Assembly (NCBI GenBank): GCA_037893225.1
Contig: JAZGUH010000322.1
Span: 372,001 to 436,000, forward strand
Length of the DNA stretch: 64,000 nt
Source of the DNA: Hippasteria phrygiana
Taxonomy: Eukaryota > Echinodermata > Asteroidea > Valvatida > Goniasteridae
Reading direction: 5' to 3'
A model generated the notes under the pieces. The model was not told the DNA's origin, did no database searches, and saw only the letters and a list, made by a program, of their open reading frames with translations. Within the stretch, counting starts at the first letter, position 1; each line of letters begins with the position of its first letter. Positions 12,007-26,199 of the stretch are shown here, one piece after another. The position numbers were made by a program, and so were the translations under genes.

Positions 12007-14601
12007 TTCAATCCTGCATTTCACTCAAATCCTATGTAGGTAAACATACAACGGTGTCATGACGATGGTTAAAGATACACTCTTCTTTGCTCTTCAGCAA
12101 ATTTGATTTTTTTTTTCTTCTTAGTACTTTCTTCTAAGAGCTTTATTTTAAAGAAAAAACATACACGCTTTTATCCTTGGTTGCTTTTGCGCATCTAATT
12201 CACTCAAAGATAATCCCAAGTTATTACTGGGTCGCAAAAAAAAAAATCAATATTTGGAACAATTATTTGATAACTAAACGTGGGTGGGTTTTTCGTTGAT
12301 GTCTCAATAAAAAGTTTATGACTTTTGTAATGCTAGAAAAATAGCAATTTGAAAAAAATATAAAATTTCGAGGTGGAACTCGAAAAGAGCAAGGAGAGTA
12401 TATCTCTAATACGGATTGTGGGAGAGATGGGCCTAATTTAACAAAACCGCTCAACACAAAGTATTGTTAAGCGAAAGTCAGATGAGAACCAGTCAAAGGT
12501 AAATATAGAACGTACTTTATGTATATCACAAGCAATTTTGGCTGGTAAGCTGGTTTTGCAGAGAAAATTGTTTCTTTGCCAAGCAAATTTGTGTACTTAA
12601 CTACTCCATGATTTGGTAATGATCTGGTGCCAATTTCATAAAGCTGCTTAAGCACAAAAAAAACCTTGATTTGTAAAATCAGGTTACCAGCCAAAACTCT
12701 GTGTTTGTTAACCAGTCACGGGCAATATACATGTACATCACATTGAGTTTCGGCCGGTAACCTGAATATATTAAGCAAAGTATTCTGTGCTTAAGCAAAT
12801 TTTGTGCTTAAGCAGTTCTTATGACATTGGCCCCAAGCTGGCCGGGGTCATGCAATGAGCTTTAATATTTAGTTGATAATCCCATCCCAAGTTACAAGAT
12901 CATCATATCCTTCAAACATCACAGGGAAAAACCTCTAACTGAAAATAGTGGCTCTGACTTTTCAGGTTCTGGACTTTAATTTCTTAGGGTAGCCCCACCC
13001 CACCCCACAAAAAAATGGGGGAAGAAACCATTTAAACAAAAATAATAATGGAGGGAAGCCAATGTGAAGGCATGTAAACTGTAAGGTCCGGTTACATGTA
13101 CCTGTAACCATCAATATAGAGTCTGAGAGTTCTGTGCACTGTCTGTGATTGTAAATGACCTGTCTATCTCAAAGTGCTTCAAGTGCAGTCAACCATAGCT
13201 CAGATAAAAGGCAGTCCCAACAGTGCGATGACCATGCAAGTTTTATGTTCAAGTTCATTCTATGTAAATTGTGCAGATTTTTTACGAACTCTCCAGATAT
13301 CTGCTTATTTTTAATATCTGCAAATTCACAATAATCAGGGCATGGGATTCAAGAATGGGATTTTTGTTGTCAATTTTTCGGGTTGTGGGTTTGGGGGTGG
13401 GGGAGTGAGAGATTTTACTAAGAATAAACCCAAATGTGACCATCTCTCTATTTTGCTATATCAATCTCCAATATGTCAAGTGGCATCTTTGCAGACTCCT
13501 CAACCCTACAATGCAAGTTTATAGCTTCTCTTTATAGCACACGTCTTGCTATAAATTAATTTTGTTTCCTACAAGGACCAATACAAAGCACTACGACTGT
13601 ACATGCTGGCTAGAGTAGGGGGCAGGTTATCAGCCCAAAGCTGAACATGTTATACATGCACAAACAATTTAATTCTTTCATTACATGGGGTTGGGTATGC
13701 AAAGCACAGCATAATAATCACCAACACACAGGTGGGGAAACTGTTTAGTGGGAACCAACCACTCAGAAAAATGACTTCTCCATAGAAATGTTACTAGGCT
13801 TACAGTATGTTATTAGTGAACCACTCAGAAATGTTCACTGCGAGCTGTGGCAGTTACCTGCCCATCTGAAACTCTCAAAATTCCGTCAGACAAGCTTGGG
13901 TTACATATCTTCCCTAATCATGCGAAACTCGTCCCCAGCTGCACAAATGCCATGACATATGGGCAACGTTATATGTACATATCACATAATGCAATCAAAT
14001 AAAAAATTAATTTTCCTGCTTTCTGAGACAAGGCACGATTGACTGTTAGGATTCATGCATTTGTAGATCTATTCTACATTCACACAGCATATTCAATAAT
14101 CAGATCCGTCATACATGTCATATAAACTATTGTTAAAATTTATCGTTGTTTCCGATAAAAACGAGATAAAATGTTCTGCGAATCTACGTAAGCGTTGTCC
14201 ATGCTTCTTGGGTTTCACATGGAACACAATGTACAAGTTCACATATATAGCTGAATCAATTATCTTTACTATGAGAATACATAAATCTGGCATTCAGGGA
14301 ATACTACACATGCATATATGGAAATGTTGACATCAACAACACTACAGCTAGCAAGGGAAATGAATATAACTGCACTGTACATCTACAATAAAAAAAAAAG
14401 GCTACTTTTAATGACTAAAAATCAAATAAAGGAAAACTGCCTGGGTACAGATGCAGTTCTAGCCTGAAACAATTTGGGGATTAATTTTTTATTTTTTTGG
14501 CGGGGAATTAATTTACGAGACTTGATTTTCGGGAACTTTTTGATTTTCTAAAATTTTGCTTTCAGACATTCAAGAACACTTTCGTTTACATAAAAATGTT
14601 T

Positions 14602-14632
<31 letters not shown>

Positions 14633-16198
14633 GTTGGGGGAAATCTGATGGGGGATTTCCATGTCAGATCTGTGCATTTAGTAATGTAGTCTAAAAAGGT
14701 AGTGCCCAATTTCAAAGGGTTGCTTAATGGTTGGTCGAAAACTTGTACTAGGTAAAAGCAGCACACTTTGTTTAAAGTGTTGGTGTATAGCCAAATCGTG
14801 CCAATGGTTGTGTATGCATGAAGATACATATTATTGCGTCACTATTTTAAGCAAATCCTGCTTCTGCGGTTAGCAAGACCTTTCCTGTGCTTACCACGTG
14901 CACTTACAGTTTCCATGAAATGGACAATGGCTTCAATAGCAGAAAATTGTGTGTTTAACAACCCTATGAAATTGGGCCCAGATAAGGAGCAAAGGTTTCT
15001 GGCTGGCATCCTGAACAAGCAAAAATGATGGACTACTTTGCATTTAAGGAATAAAGCGCGGATCCAGGGTGACAAATGAAGGAGGGTGGAGGGGGGCACA
15101 GATTTACACTGAGCCAATGAAGAGAGAGGGGAGGGGAGTGGCGTCCCACAAATCCCGCCCCCTTTTCTTTCCTGGCTCTACCTGTGGGATAAATGCTAAT
15201 ACAACTAGATACACATCAGTGGATTGGTGATTAGGGTGGTCAGGGCTGTGGTTTAAACTAGCAAGAGCTTCGATAAGCCGATCGGACCTCACTACACATG
15301 AATACTACTCATCACACATACTACGGTAATTACTTTGGTTGACCCAGCAGAAAAATAAACATGTTTAGCGTCCATGCCTGCTTCTGTTTTGTGGGCTGCT
15401 GACATTTTTTTCCTCTTAAAAAAAAAATCCCTTAAAATGAGAAAAACTGCAATTAATGGCCGACCTACATGTAGGAAAGTTTGAACTTTGAAGCCATTTT
15501 GGATGAGAAGGAAATCTTGAGAATAGAAAGCCCTGCGGCCATCTTGGAAATTGTCTGGTGACCATTTTTTAAAAATAGAGGAAAAGGCTTGTCCTCTTTT
15601 TGTAAAAAAAATTAAACATTCCGCAGGATGCTAAACATATTTTTTTCTGGCTGTACAGTGGCTGCGGGATTCTGAAGTCATTCTTCAATAACTTTTACGG
15701 ATGCAATAAACATGCAAAATCTGTGTCTTCTCTCTCTGCGGTACCTTCTGCCTATCTGAAGAATCTACTTCTAAAGGCACTGAAAGCTAATCAAGTAAAA
15801 ACACAGACATACACATAAACTTGCGTGAAATTATGAAAAGGCAAATCACAAATCTTATGAACAGGTGCATTTAAAAAAAAGTATATGGGTATTAAAATTG
15901 CTCTCTGAAAGGTAAAAATATTTTGCCCGGTAAATTTGGAAAATGATTGGAAGATTTGGTATTTTTTTGGGTACAAGAGACAGGTAATTTTTTTAGAAGG
16001 GGGTGTGCTTCAATAGCCCCCTCCCCTATCCCCTCCTTCCCTGCCCCCTTACTTTAAATTTTTCTATTTAATTACAACACAAACACTGTACATGTATTAA
16101 GAGCCAATTTCAAATTAACAATGGCAGGTATGCGGTTAGTGTTAACAAAAAATCAGTACAAGCGCATTAAAAAAAACTTCAAGCTGTGTTTAGTAACC

Positions 16199-16428
16199 AG
16201 GGGGTGAGATTGGCCAAAAATGAAATTCCACGAAAAACCACGGAAAATCCACGAGGACCCCAGATCAACGTATAGTTTGTATTTGCCTATATCCAATTTT
16301 ACAGGTAAAAACACCTTTAGGACAACACCTCAGGAATTCCGGATTGCAAAAGAGATTCTTAAAAAAATTCTGAAATCCCGACAAAAAAAATCCCGAAATC
16401 AGGAAAAATCCTGACAAATCTCACCCCT
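16199..16428. mobile_element. GGGGTGAGATT-family short element
   Basis: Begins AGGGGTGAGATTGGCC and ends GACAAATCTCACCCCT, a 12-bp inverted terminal repeat. The inner AGGAAAAATCCTGAC is itself palindromic. Confidence 0.75.
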
Positions 16429-17423
16429 GAGTAACACTCATGCATGCATTCTCACGTTAGTGTCTTAGTCAGAATTTCATTGGTCACAAGTTTCATGCCA
16501 AGAATAAGCAAGTTACCTTTTTTCCCATTTTCACGTAAAAAAATTTGCCTTTTACAACCAAGAAGCTCACGAGAACATCTAATGAAAGTAAGCAGACACA
16601 ATAACTACATGTAACAAGTGACGGTACAAGACACAAAAAAGAGATTACAAATCGATGTGTACGGTAAACTGACCTCACACGTCTGTAATAAAATGTTGAC
16701 GGTTAACGCCATTGGGTGCAGTAAAGAGAACGGAAAAAAAAAGTCACTGTTGTTATCTTGGCAACTTTGTTCTGTTTATAAATAGGATTGGAAAAAGGGT
16801 ACTGTCCTCTTTAAACACCATTACGTCATCCAATAAATACTACCAGATGCATCCCATTTAGATTTAACCGGAAATTGAAAATGTTGCATAAACACCCTTT
16901 AATCTTCGATGCATATTTCCTTGTCTGCCCGCAAAACCCCTTTGCCATTCAAAAACAGTGCATTTTTCAAGCACAAGCATATATTCTAAAAACACTTTAA
17001 AATGACTAGCAGCATAACACCTTGAAATGACCTGAAACACCAAAATACCTCATCAATAACAGAAGTATAAACAATACAAAAACATGTGTATTACAGAATG
17101 TGCAAATTAGAAACAAATACCTGAAAAATGGAAAAACAATTAACCATGTACTGTAGTCTGTATTGTTTAAACTGTGCGAGGGTTTTTTCAATAACTACAT
17201 GTGATACGTTTATTACATGGGGAACCATTGAAAGTTACCAATGTTCTGGCCGAGTTGTCATCATAAGTCACATATAAAAGTCTGGTTCTCAAGCCAAGTC
17301 ACAAGCTATTCAAATGAACTGTGACAACAACATTCCTTTGCCATTGTTCATCCCTTTAACTTGCGAGCTGACTTGTGATTGACTTGTAATCAATGACAAC
17401 TCTGCCTTCTGGACCAACAGTTA

Positions 17424-17641
17424 TTAACCCCTTGCGTACGGATGACGCCATATGGCGCAAAAAAACAGTGCCACCAGGACGGATGACGCCATTGGCCGCT
17501 GTTTGTGCAGTTTCAATCCATTGTTGGATTATTGTGTATGTTACGCTTGACTGCACAAGCACATTGTAGCGGTTCGCTTGGCTGCCAGAACCGCCGCGGC
17601 ACCCCGACGTCTCCCGTAAAATACCGTACTCAAGGGGTTAA
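17424..17641. mobile_element. TTAA-flanked MITE (piggyBac-like ends)
   Basis: TTAACCCCTTGCGTACGG at the left and GTACTCAAGGGGTTAA at the right. The TTAA on each side plus CCCCTTG ends fit a piggyBac-type non-autonomous element; two more copies lie at 48895-49096 and 54336-54623. Confidence 0.75.
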
Positions 17642-18377
17642 AGATGTAATCTTACAGGTTAACGTAATTATTAAGGTTTAAGTTTTTAAACTAAGATTTC
17701 AAACCCCTTCAAAGAGCCTTTTTATCCCTGGACCACTCACAGGTGGGTGGTCTGAAGGGGGGGGGGGGGGGGGGGAATTTCGCCTCACCCATATATTGGC
17801 TAAACAGTGACATATTTTGTTATCTTAAGTATGCAAATGAAGATACCTATGATAATTTTCTATGCCAAATTTCATTCCAATTAATCCAAGGGTTTTGTAG
17901 TTATGATACATTATACACGCTACGTCATGTTCTGTGGATGCATGGTTTCTATGTACAAGCTCATTGAAGCGATCACGGAGGTTTTCGGCAACTGCTCACC
18001 AACTGTTTCACCAACTGTGTAAATTTGGTGTCAAAACGTGCCTAAGACAGTACAACCAAAAAGGTCAGAAAAGCTAAGCAAAAAACAAAAACAACAACAA
18101 CAAAGCACTGAGACGCTATCGTGAAAAACTAGCGGGGGCAGATTCCGCCCCAAATGGCTCGTTGAGGGTTAAATGATCAAAACAGGACCTACATATCCCC
18201 CAAACAGACAACTGTACATGTACACATACATCACTGACGGACTAACAATCTTGATATATTTACCACAGTTGTAACCCATTCATTCTATTCGTCAGGTTAT
18301 AATGCAGGGTCCCCCATTCCCCACCCCTTCCCCTACCAAAAAACAAACAAACAAACAAAACAAACAAAACAAACAAA

Positions 18378-18810
18378 GGGAGACCGCCAACATAGGGCAA
18401 GATAGCTCAGTTGGTAGAGCGCCGGTACGGTAACCCGGAGGTTGCAGGTTCGAATCCCACTCCTGCCAGTTTCTTTGTTCAATTTGAAAATGTATTAAGA
18501 TTTACCTAGTCAGTTTCCCTTGTGGATTGTTTGACGAATTATAAGTTTAAAAAAGTCGTATCCTCATTGAGTGATCCCCACAATGTCGCTTCCCAGGTTG
18601 TATCGTAAAATTGGGTGTGATCCCTGGCTATACGGCTGGGTTTATGACTTCTGACTAGCGCCCACCCGAACCAAGATACTGACAATCTGGGAGACTGCCA
18701 ACATAGGGCAAGATAGCTCAGTTGGTAGAGCGCCGGTACGGTAACCCGGAGGTCGCAGGTTCGAATCCCGTTCCTGCCAGTTTCTTTGTTCACTTTGAAA
18801 ATGAAAACAA
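18378..18810 (+). repeat. tRNA-derived SINE array: head, body, head
   Basis: Two tRNA-like heads (18395-18469 and 18706-18780), each with A box TAGCTCAGTTGG and B box GGTTCGAATCC and ending in TCCTGCCAG. Between them lies a body beginning TTTCTTTGTTCA and including GTCAGTTTCCCTTGTGG and TCATTGAGTGATCCCC. The acceptor stem does not pair fully, so these are SINE heads rather than tRNA genes. Confidence 0.8.
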
Positions 18811-19195
18811 ACAAAGGATAAACATGTCCGACTTGCATTCAAGTAACAAACCCGAGTCAATGACATTAACTACTGTATACCATGATACGAATGCATAAAT
18901 TCAAAGAATAATGCACAAATAAATGGCATGTAATAATTCGCTACACCAATATTTCCATATAAAACACCTTGCCACTCACCAAAACAACATTTATCACATT
19001 CAAATTACCCTTCTGTTCTTTATAATACACACTACAAAACACACAACCAGTGGAAATATTTATGAATTTATCAGCAGCTGATAAGTAAACAGTTCTTTCC
19101 CATGGTTTATACAATTCTAAGCATGCAGAAAACCACTTGAAAAGCAGGAAATATCAAAACCGCTAACTATGATCAATAAGTCCAAGCACTGGACC

Positions 19196-19463
19196 AGGGG
19201 GTGAGATTGGCCAAAAATGGAAAATCAACGAAAAATCAATGAGGACCCCAAATGAACATAATTTGTATTTGCCTAAAGCAAAAAAAAAAAAAACTTAAAA
19301 TATCAATTTTTATTGGTCTATATCCACTTTTACAGGTACATGTAAAAACACCTTTAGGACAACACCTCGGGAATTCCAGATTGCAAAAGAGATTCTTTAA
19401 CAATTCTGAATTCCCGACAAAAAATCCTGAAATCAGGAAAAAATCCGGACAAATCTCACACCT
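19196..19463. mobile_element. GGGGTGAGATT-family short element
   Basis: Begins AGGGGTGAGATTGGCC, ends GACAAATCTCACACCT. Same internal layout as 16199-16428. Confidence 0.7.
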
Positions 19464-22400
19464 GGTGGACATTTCTAAAGCACTGCCTTTAACCCCCTTC
19501 AGGTTTCTCTAGGTACCCTGCTAAATCCAACAAAAGATCTTTTGTTGCCGTACAGTTCAACAAAATCCAACAGAAAGGACCCACTGCTGGAGATCGTTGG
19601 ATTTAGCAGGGTTGGGGTTCAAGTCGTGTTGCACATCCTGAAGTGGACCAGATACTGGGGCAAGCTCTTTCCATTCCAGCACGTCCACAATTCACCTACC
19701 AGTTGTTGGCCCCACCCCTTGCCCTTCCAGGCTGCTCAACCCTCAATGTGGGACTGGTCTTTTTTAAAACTGTCAATTCCAGGGGCAAGCCAAGAATTCC
19801 CAACCAACTTACATGTAAAAGCAATGAAGAAAGTCATTCATTTTAGAGTTTTTTTTATTCTAATGTTGGTCATCTGCAAGGAGAATAGCCACGAGAATTT
19901 GTATGTTCTTAGTCCTTGGGATGATTGTGATATTAACTCTAACCCCCCGAGGCATTTACCTGTCAAAATCCAAGACTGTGCAGTATACCTATGCCACATT
20001 CTTTGGACAAATTGGGGCATCATAGCTCCATGTAAAGTAATGGTGCCAAGGTGCTACAGTCCTGAACCCATCAAAATTAGACAAAACCTGCTGTTGGAGT
20101 TTGTAAGGCTTGGGGTAGTTAGGGTTAAAAATAACACGTGTTACATATGGGACTGCAAGGGGACCTGCTCTTGCACCTGCCCTCCAATATTTATTGGGTA
20201 CTGTGAAATTGAGGTAGTCAGGTTGATGCAGTAGTTCTGTTCTTATCTTTCACCTGTAGTGACCGACTGGTGCACAATGTGGATAGGGTTTTCAGTCCTT
20301 AATTCTTGACTGTGTGGGTTTCCCAAAGGACTAATTGTTTTCCAGGATCAATTCCTGGATCAAAAACTACAATTTCCTCTATGGCCTTGGCTAGGACGTA
20401 AGAGAGGCCAGTGCTGATGTACTGAAAGCCCTAATAAATGTACACTTTTAGCCACTCTAGGTAAGGGTTACAATCAGAGGTGGCAGGGTAGGCGACATTT
20501 TAAATATGCCAGTTCGGTATTTCAACTGCGCATGTGCACACTACATGTAAGATTTGACAATTGTTCTTTCAGGAGAAACATTTCATCGTATGCATGCAAA
20601 AGCATAGTGGGTACCAGCAAATTTAAAGAGACTGTCGTGTTCTAAAGTAACGTTTAAAAAATAAAAGTTCGGACAGCAAAGTGTTTTCAGGTTTCTTGCG
20701 TGTCCAAACTTTTGTTCTAACAAAAGTTTCCACCGTCTTTTCGATTGCACGAAAAATTGCACAGAATGCAGATTCGGTTACCACGTCCCCCATAGCCTTG
20801 TGTGCATTTATCTGCCACGTTTATCCCGAGAGAAAAAAATCGTCGAATCTTGTTGTGCACATGCGCAGTTAGAATTCCGAACTGGCTTATTGCCAACCCT
20901 ACCACCCAAATGGTTTCCTGGACCCGGATCTAATAGAGGATAATTCTGCAATAAATTCCACAAAAATTTTCCTAAATTTTCAGACATGTAGACCCAGGCG
21001 GTGTATTAAACTTCCACCATCGGTAAGACCAACTCACCTCCCTCACTGCAGACGGGTCACCCAAAGCCCAGTTTACAATGAAATTATATTCTCATCAAAA
21101 ATACCCTGCCAAAAAAACAAAATCATTTTTGTCAGAGGGTTCATCACCAGACTACTATTTGTCCCCAATACCTGAACTAACCATTCTACCACCACTCTCC
21201 ACCTTTACCTCATTGGCAAACAAGGGAGCTTTCCCACATGAAACGCACACTATCAGAAACTGATTAAAATGAAAAAACACAGTTAATTGCATGGACTGCT
21301 TGTACATGTATGTACATATTTTTCAGGAAGGAGGAAAATAAAAATAAATAAAAATACATCGTCTTTTAAAATAATCTTTTCATCAAAATATCTAAACACT
21401 TTCAAGTTATTCCCGAACTAGTACAAAATATAGTTAAACAAAAAAAAAAAAGTAAAAAGTAAACCAATTGAATTTAAAATAAAATTTACAACACATGACC
21501 CAACAAAAATGTGAAGATGATTTATTTGGTCTAAATTGAAAAAAAACCTTGAGCAAGTGCAAGCTCATTTGTCAAATATCTGAATAAAATGTATTATTCA
21601 TAAACAAAAATAAAAAATGAAAATTTGAGGTTGCACAAAATAACTGTGACAAGTTTAGTAATGTAAAAGTTATCTTTTCATTAAGTACTGAATGTTGGCC
21701 AAAACAAAACTTTGAATGAGAAATCTTTAATGAGACTTCAACCCAAATGAACAATTCCATGCACAAACAGAGAAACATCACAGAATGCACGGCACTGTGT
21801 AAAATAGAACTGCAGGAAGCCTTTTCCTGGGTGCTCATCAACGGCTTTGAGAAACAAAAGCTGTGCGATTTAGCATTCCCTCGCTTGCCAATGGTTTAAC
21901 CTTTGACCCTTGATGTGGCCTAAACCTCTAACTCCCAATGGGTGTACACATGAGCCAGTGATGGTAGGGCTAGCGGAATATCTGGGACTTACCCCGCACA
22001 GTAGATAAGCTGTGTGCATACACCACGGTATGGCTATGGATTCCGATTCCTGCTGGTTCACAGACAGGACATGTTATTATGACATCGCCGGAAATTCTGG
22101 GGATTCCTCCAACATTGTTCTACAAATCCCCAGCACCCAAATCTAGTATATCACTTCGGATTTGGTTTGACAGGCTATACACCTTATATGATAAATGCAT
22201 TTTTTAAAATTTTTAATCATCACCCAATACAAGGCTAAAAGCCACTCTGGGTAACAGGTTATGATCAGAGGTGGTAGGGTTGGCCACCCTACCACCCTTA
22301 CGGTTTTCCTGGGCCCAGATCTACATAGAGGATAACAGAGGATAGATTTCAGAGAAATTACCCCAATTTTCAGACCTACAGACCTTAAAGGGAGGATGTG

Positions 22401-23316
22401 AGTTGGTCTCAACGATGGTGGAAGTTACCCTGCCTAGGTCTATGGGTCTGAAAATTGGGATAATTTCTTTGCTATCTATTGAAGATTTATCCTCTACTTA
22501 GATCTGGACCCAGGCAAACCGTAAGGGTGGTAGGGCTGGCAACCTGAAATGTGGCCAACCCCACCACCTCTGTTGTGTAGCCCTAAATACCTAGTTTGGA
22601 TTTTAGCCTTGTATTTGGCGACTTCCATGAAAATAAATAGACCCAAACTCACATACAATGCATATAACATGTACCACTTTGCAGAGCACCTGTTGGTCTA
22701 CCTGGTTATGTCCCACAAGGGAAATACAATGTATCTGTTATTGTGAAAACCAAATCTAGGGTTTGGAGGAAATCTATGCGATGACATGCATTCATAGGTC
22801 AAGTCACTTCTGTTACTCACGAAATCAAGTGAATAACTACAACACAGAGATTTGTTTACATGTACATATACCGGTACTGTATACCGTTCCTGCACTTTGC
22901 GAGTTTCAACTTGCAAAACAATTTCTGTTTTCAAATTGCTCTTTTCTGGAAACACAAAAGTGATTCACTTTTGCATGAGACAAAACAATAAAGTCCAGCC
23001 AGGTTTAGTTATGGAATACCTACTTTACAAATGTCAAATTATTTGCGGCCAGACAATAACAGTTTCACAAGGCAGATTTTGTGTGCATTACAGGCGTGAA
23101 AGCAACACAAAAAATATGAGCCTAGGCTTTTTTGGAGGATTGCAACACTAAGTGTACTTTTTTCATAAAAAAAATGAAAAGTACTTAGAGAAGAAAAAAG
23201 TCAAATTTGTTGAAGAGCCACACAGCGTATCTTTAAAAAGATTTTCGGCACTGAAACTTTGAAGACTGCTGGACATCAATACCACAGAGCTGGTTATTAC
23301 AATGCAATGCATATGC

Positions 23317-23579
23317 GGGTCATTCCATAAATTTGGGGTCCAAAAGTGTGACATTTTTGGTGTCCCTGTTACATATAAGATTTTGCAATTCCAGACACAT
23401 TCTTTAATGCCTTCTATCTCCAAGGGTGACTATGTAAAGCAAAGTACCTGCCAAACAAGTAAAAACTAGTCTGAAGTCAAATTTAATGATACTTGATGGG
23501 GAAATTACACAGGTCAGGTGTAACAGGGACATCAAACAAAAAAGTTGCACTTTTGCACCCCAAATTTATAGAATGACCC
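23317..23579. mobile_element. GGGTCATTCC-family MITE
   Basis: Left GGGTCATTCCATAAATTTGG, right CCAAATTTATAGAATGACCC. Flanks carry ATGC on both sides, a possible 4-bp target duplication. Internal sequence is the reverse complement of the copy at 25932-26199. Confidence 0.8.
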
Positions 23580-24465
23580 ATGCGTGTATGCAATGCATAC
23601 AGATGTACTATTACAAAAAATAGGATGGCCATTGTCACCCCAGTACAACAAACAGACTCCCTTCCCTAAAATACACGCCCCTAATCACACTAACGTGACA
23701 CCATTAACTCCAGTACAACCCAAAGTTGTTAAGGATTTAAGAAACACGCAGATGCATGTACCTGTTGGTAACATACCGGAACGAGTGGCTGTTTCTGATA
23801 GACCATTGTTGGAATTGATGCCATGCAAAAGATATTTCCCTGTACGACGTCCCACATATAGTCACATCATGGAGTCCAACTCTATTCAACAACAGGCTCT
23901 TAAAATAATACCGATGATATACAGCAGCTACTCAATATGCTATTGTTGTCCACGTGGCTGATCACTTGAAATATTTCATTAACATATACTGTGGTTATTC
24001 TAAAATATAACTTAAATATCTGGGGACAATCAACAATGAATCATAATTTTAAGCAATCATTATTTGAGTTCGCTTGATATCTTAGTATCGAATAAATAAA
24101 TATATACGTCTGCTTTGAAACCAATGTTAATATTTACCTGAATGCATAAATCTCCCCTGCCCATAAATGGTATAAGCCTAATTTGCATAATCCATGCCAC
24201 CATCTGTTAGTTGGTGGGTGATGTCGATATGAACACCACACAGCCCATTCAAGCTGAATTTCAACAATGCATAGAATTCAACAGATGTCACCATCCCACA
24301 AACATGTACCTGTATTTTCTAGTTTTATCTCTCAGAACCTTGATGCCATAAAACATATATAGCCCCCTCTTTTGACTGTCCAAAAGTGTTCTCTTTTATC
24401 TTTTTTTCCTCATTTGTGATTTTTTGCTAAAAGGTAGTATACATCATTTGCTTTTGCTGTAATTT

Positions 24466-24840
24466 TCAGAAATAAATGGATTTGGGGGTTAGTATTTCAG
24501 AGCGTGCTAGCAAATACTGTAACACTGACCTGTTTAAAGTTTTGTGTGCATAGATGCTGGGAAAACTGTAGTCTGCGTAGAGAGAAAAAAAAGTCTGGTT
24601 CCCTGACCATACTTTAGACAAAACGGAACAATTTATAGACGTCAGGGAATTATCAGGTCAGGGAACTAGACTATTTGCAATAATTGTCGGCCGACTATAA
24701 ATTTCCACTTTTCTTGAAAATGGCAGCACACCAGGTGCCATGATATCACAGGATGCTTGAGACTGTTATTTACTTTGTCTAGTACGATATTTCGTAATAA
24801 TTCAGTAGTTTTGTTTTTTGATGTTTGCAAATGATGTATA
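24466..24840 (+). repeat. Interspersed repeat R1
   Basis: Contains TTAGTATTTCAGAGCGTGCT, CTGTAACACTGACCTGTTTA and GGTGCCATGATATCACAGG. This copy lacks the Polinton and preserves the undisturbed equivalent of its insertion site (GCACACCAGGTGCCATGAT). Confidence 0.75.
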
Positions 24841-25931
24841 CTACATTTAAATCTAAAGAGCAAAGTTACAATTATTGACGTTATTTTGGTTGGAGACAAC
24901 ATGCAATCTATACAGTTTATATGCTCTACCCAGACTTAGTTCTTGTCTCAATGCCAGCATCTGTATAATTACAAATGAACATAGGCTGTGGTTACACTTG
25001 ATATTACCAGTAAACTATTTTATCCTTCAGTCTATAAATTACACAGCGAATGCAATAACATGTACCGGTACATAGTATTAATGCTTGTGCTGTCTGCCAT
25101 GCGTATTTGGTAAATAGTTGGAAGTTGACAAACTTTTAATTAAATGAATTTCGGCCTTGGTAATTGTACTGATAAATGCAGAAATTGCTAAAAAGATGAA
25201 TTCATTTTTGTCCACAAATAATTTCTACTACATGTAAAATCTGGAAAACATTCCACAAATTCCATAACATTTTGTCTGGTACATGTACATGTAGTTCCCC
25301 CGAGTTGGATAAGTGCATTTTTTTTTATCACACCGACATGGAGACTTACACTATGAACATCTAACAAAAGAAAAACAATGCACTAACAACGAACATCCGT
25401 TGTTACTTGGCACTAAATCCATTGTTACTTGTTCACAGTGTCAGAGGAGTAATTTACCAAGTACACATACGTATCTTCCTGTACGCATTAGAATTTAAGA
25501 ATACACATGCGCATCCCTACCCGCACCATATACAACCAAAAACCAATTTTTAATTACTTAATAATGCAGGTACTAAAAGATAGCTGCCGAGAACTGTCAC
25601 GTTTATCTAAGTTTTAATAATGGCCCTTAATATATGTTTTGAGATTGACAAAATATCAGGTGAGTAATTATTTACTGACTACAATAAAAAAAAAAAAAAG
25701 ACTCAAGCCATAAATTCAATTTCGAAAGGGCAGTGAGCACTAGCCCAACTGCCTCTGATCCTATCGAAAGCGTTGGAAAACTGGAACCTCCATCAGCCTT
25801 GTGGGCCTAAAAATTAAGGCGTATTTTTTACAAAAATGTCAGAATTTGGTCTGGAAAATTGGATATGCACACCTTGATTCCCCCCCCCCCCCAAAAAAAA
25901 AAAATCTCCTGCATACAGACCTGATACACTT

Positions 25932-26199
25932 GGGCCATTCTATAAATTTGGGGGTCCAAAAGTGTGGCTTTGTTGGTGTCCCTGTTACACCTGACCTGTG
26001 TAATTTCCATCAAGTATCATTAAAATTGACTTCACACTAATTTCTACTTGTTTGGCAGGTACTTTGCTTTACATAATCACTCTTGGAGATAGAAGGCATT
26101 AAAGAACGTTTCCTGAATTGCAAAATCGTATACATGTCACTATGTAACAGGGACAAAAAAAAAGTCACATTTTTGGACCCCAAATTTATGGAACGACCC
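25932..26199. mobile_element. GGGTCATTCC-family MITE
   Basis: Left GGGCCATTCTATAAATTTGG, right CCAAATTTATGGAACGACCC. Inner sequence includes CACTCTTGGAGATAGAAGGC, shared in opposite orientation with 62681-63120. Confidence 0.75.

Noticed and set aside
18395..18780. Two tRNA genes
   Set aside because: A and B boxes are good, but the acceptor stems do not pair properly and both copies continue into the same SINE body.
19542..20234. 230-codon open frame on the plus strand
   Set aside because: Crosses short-repeat sequence, no domain, no codon signal, no homology that I recognise; a chance frame in a large intron.
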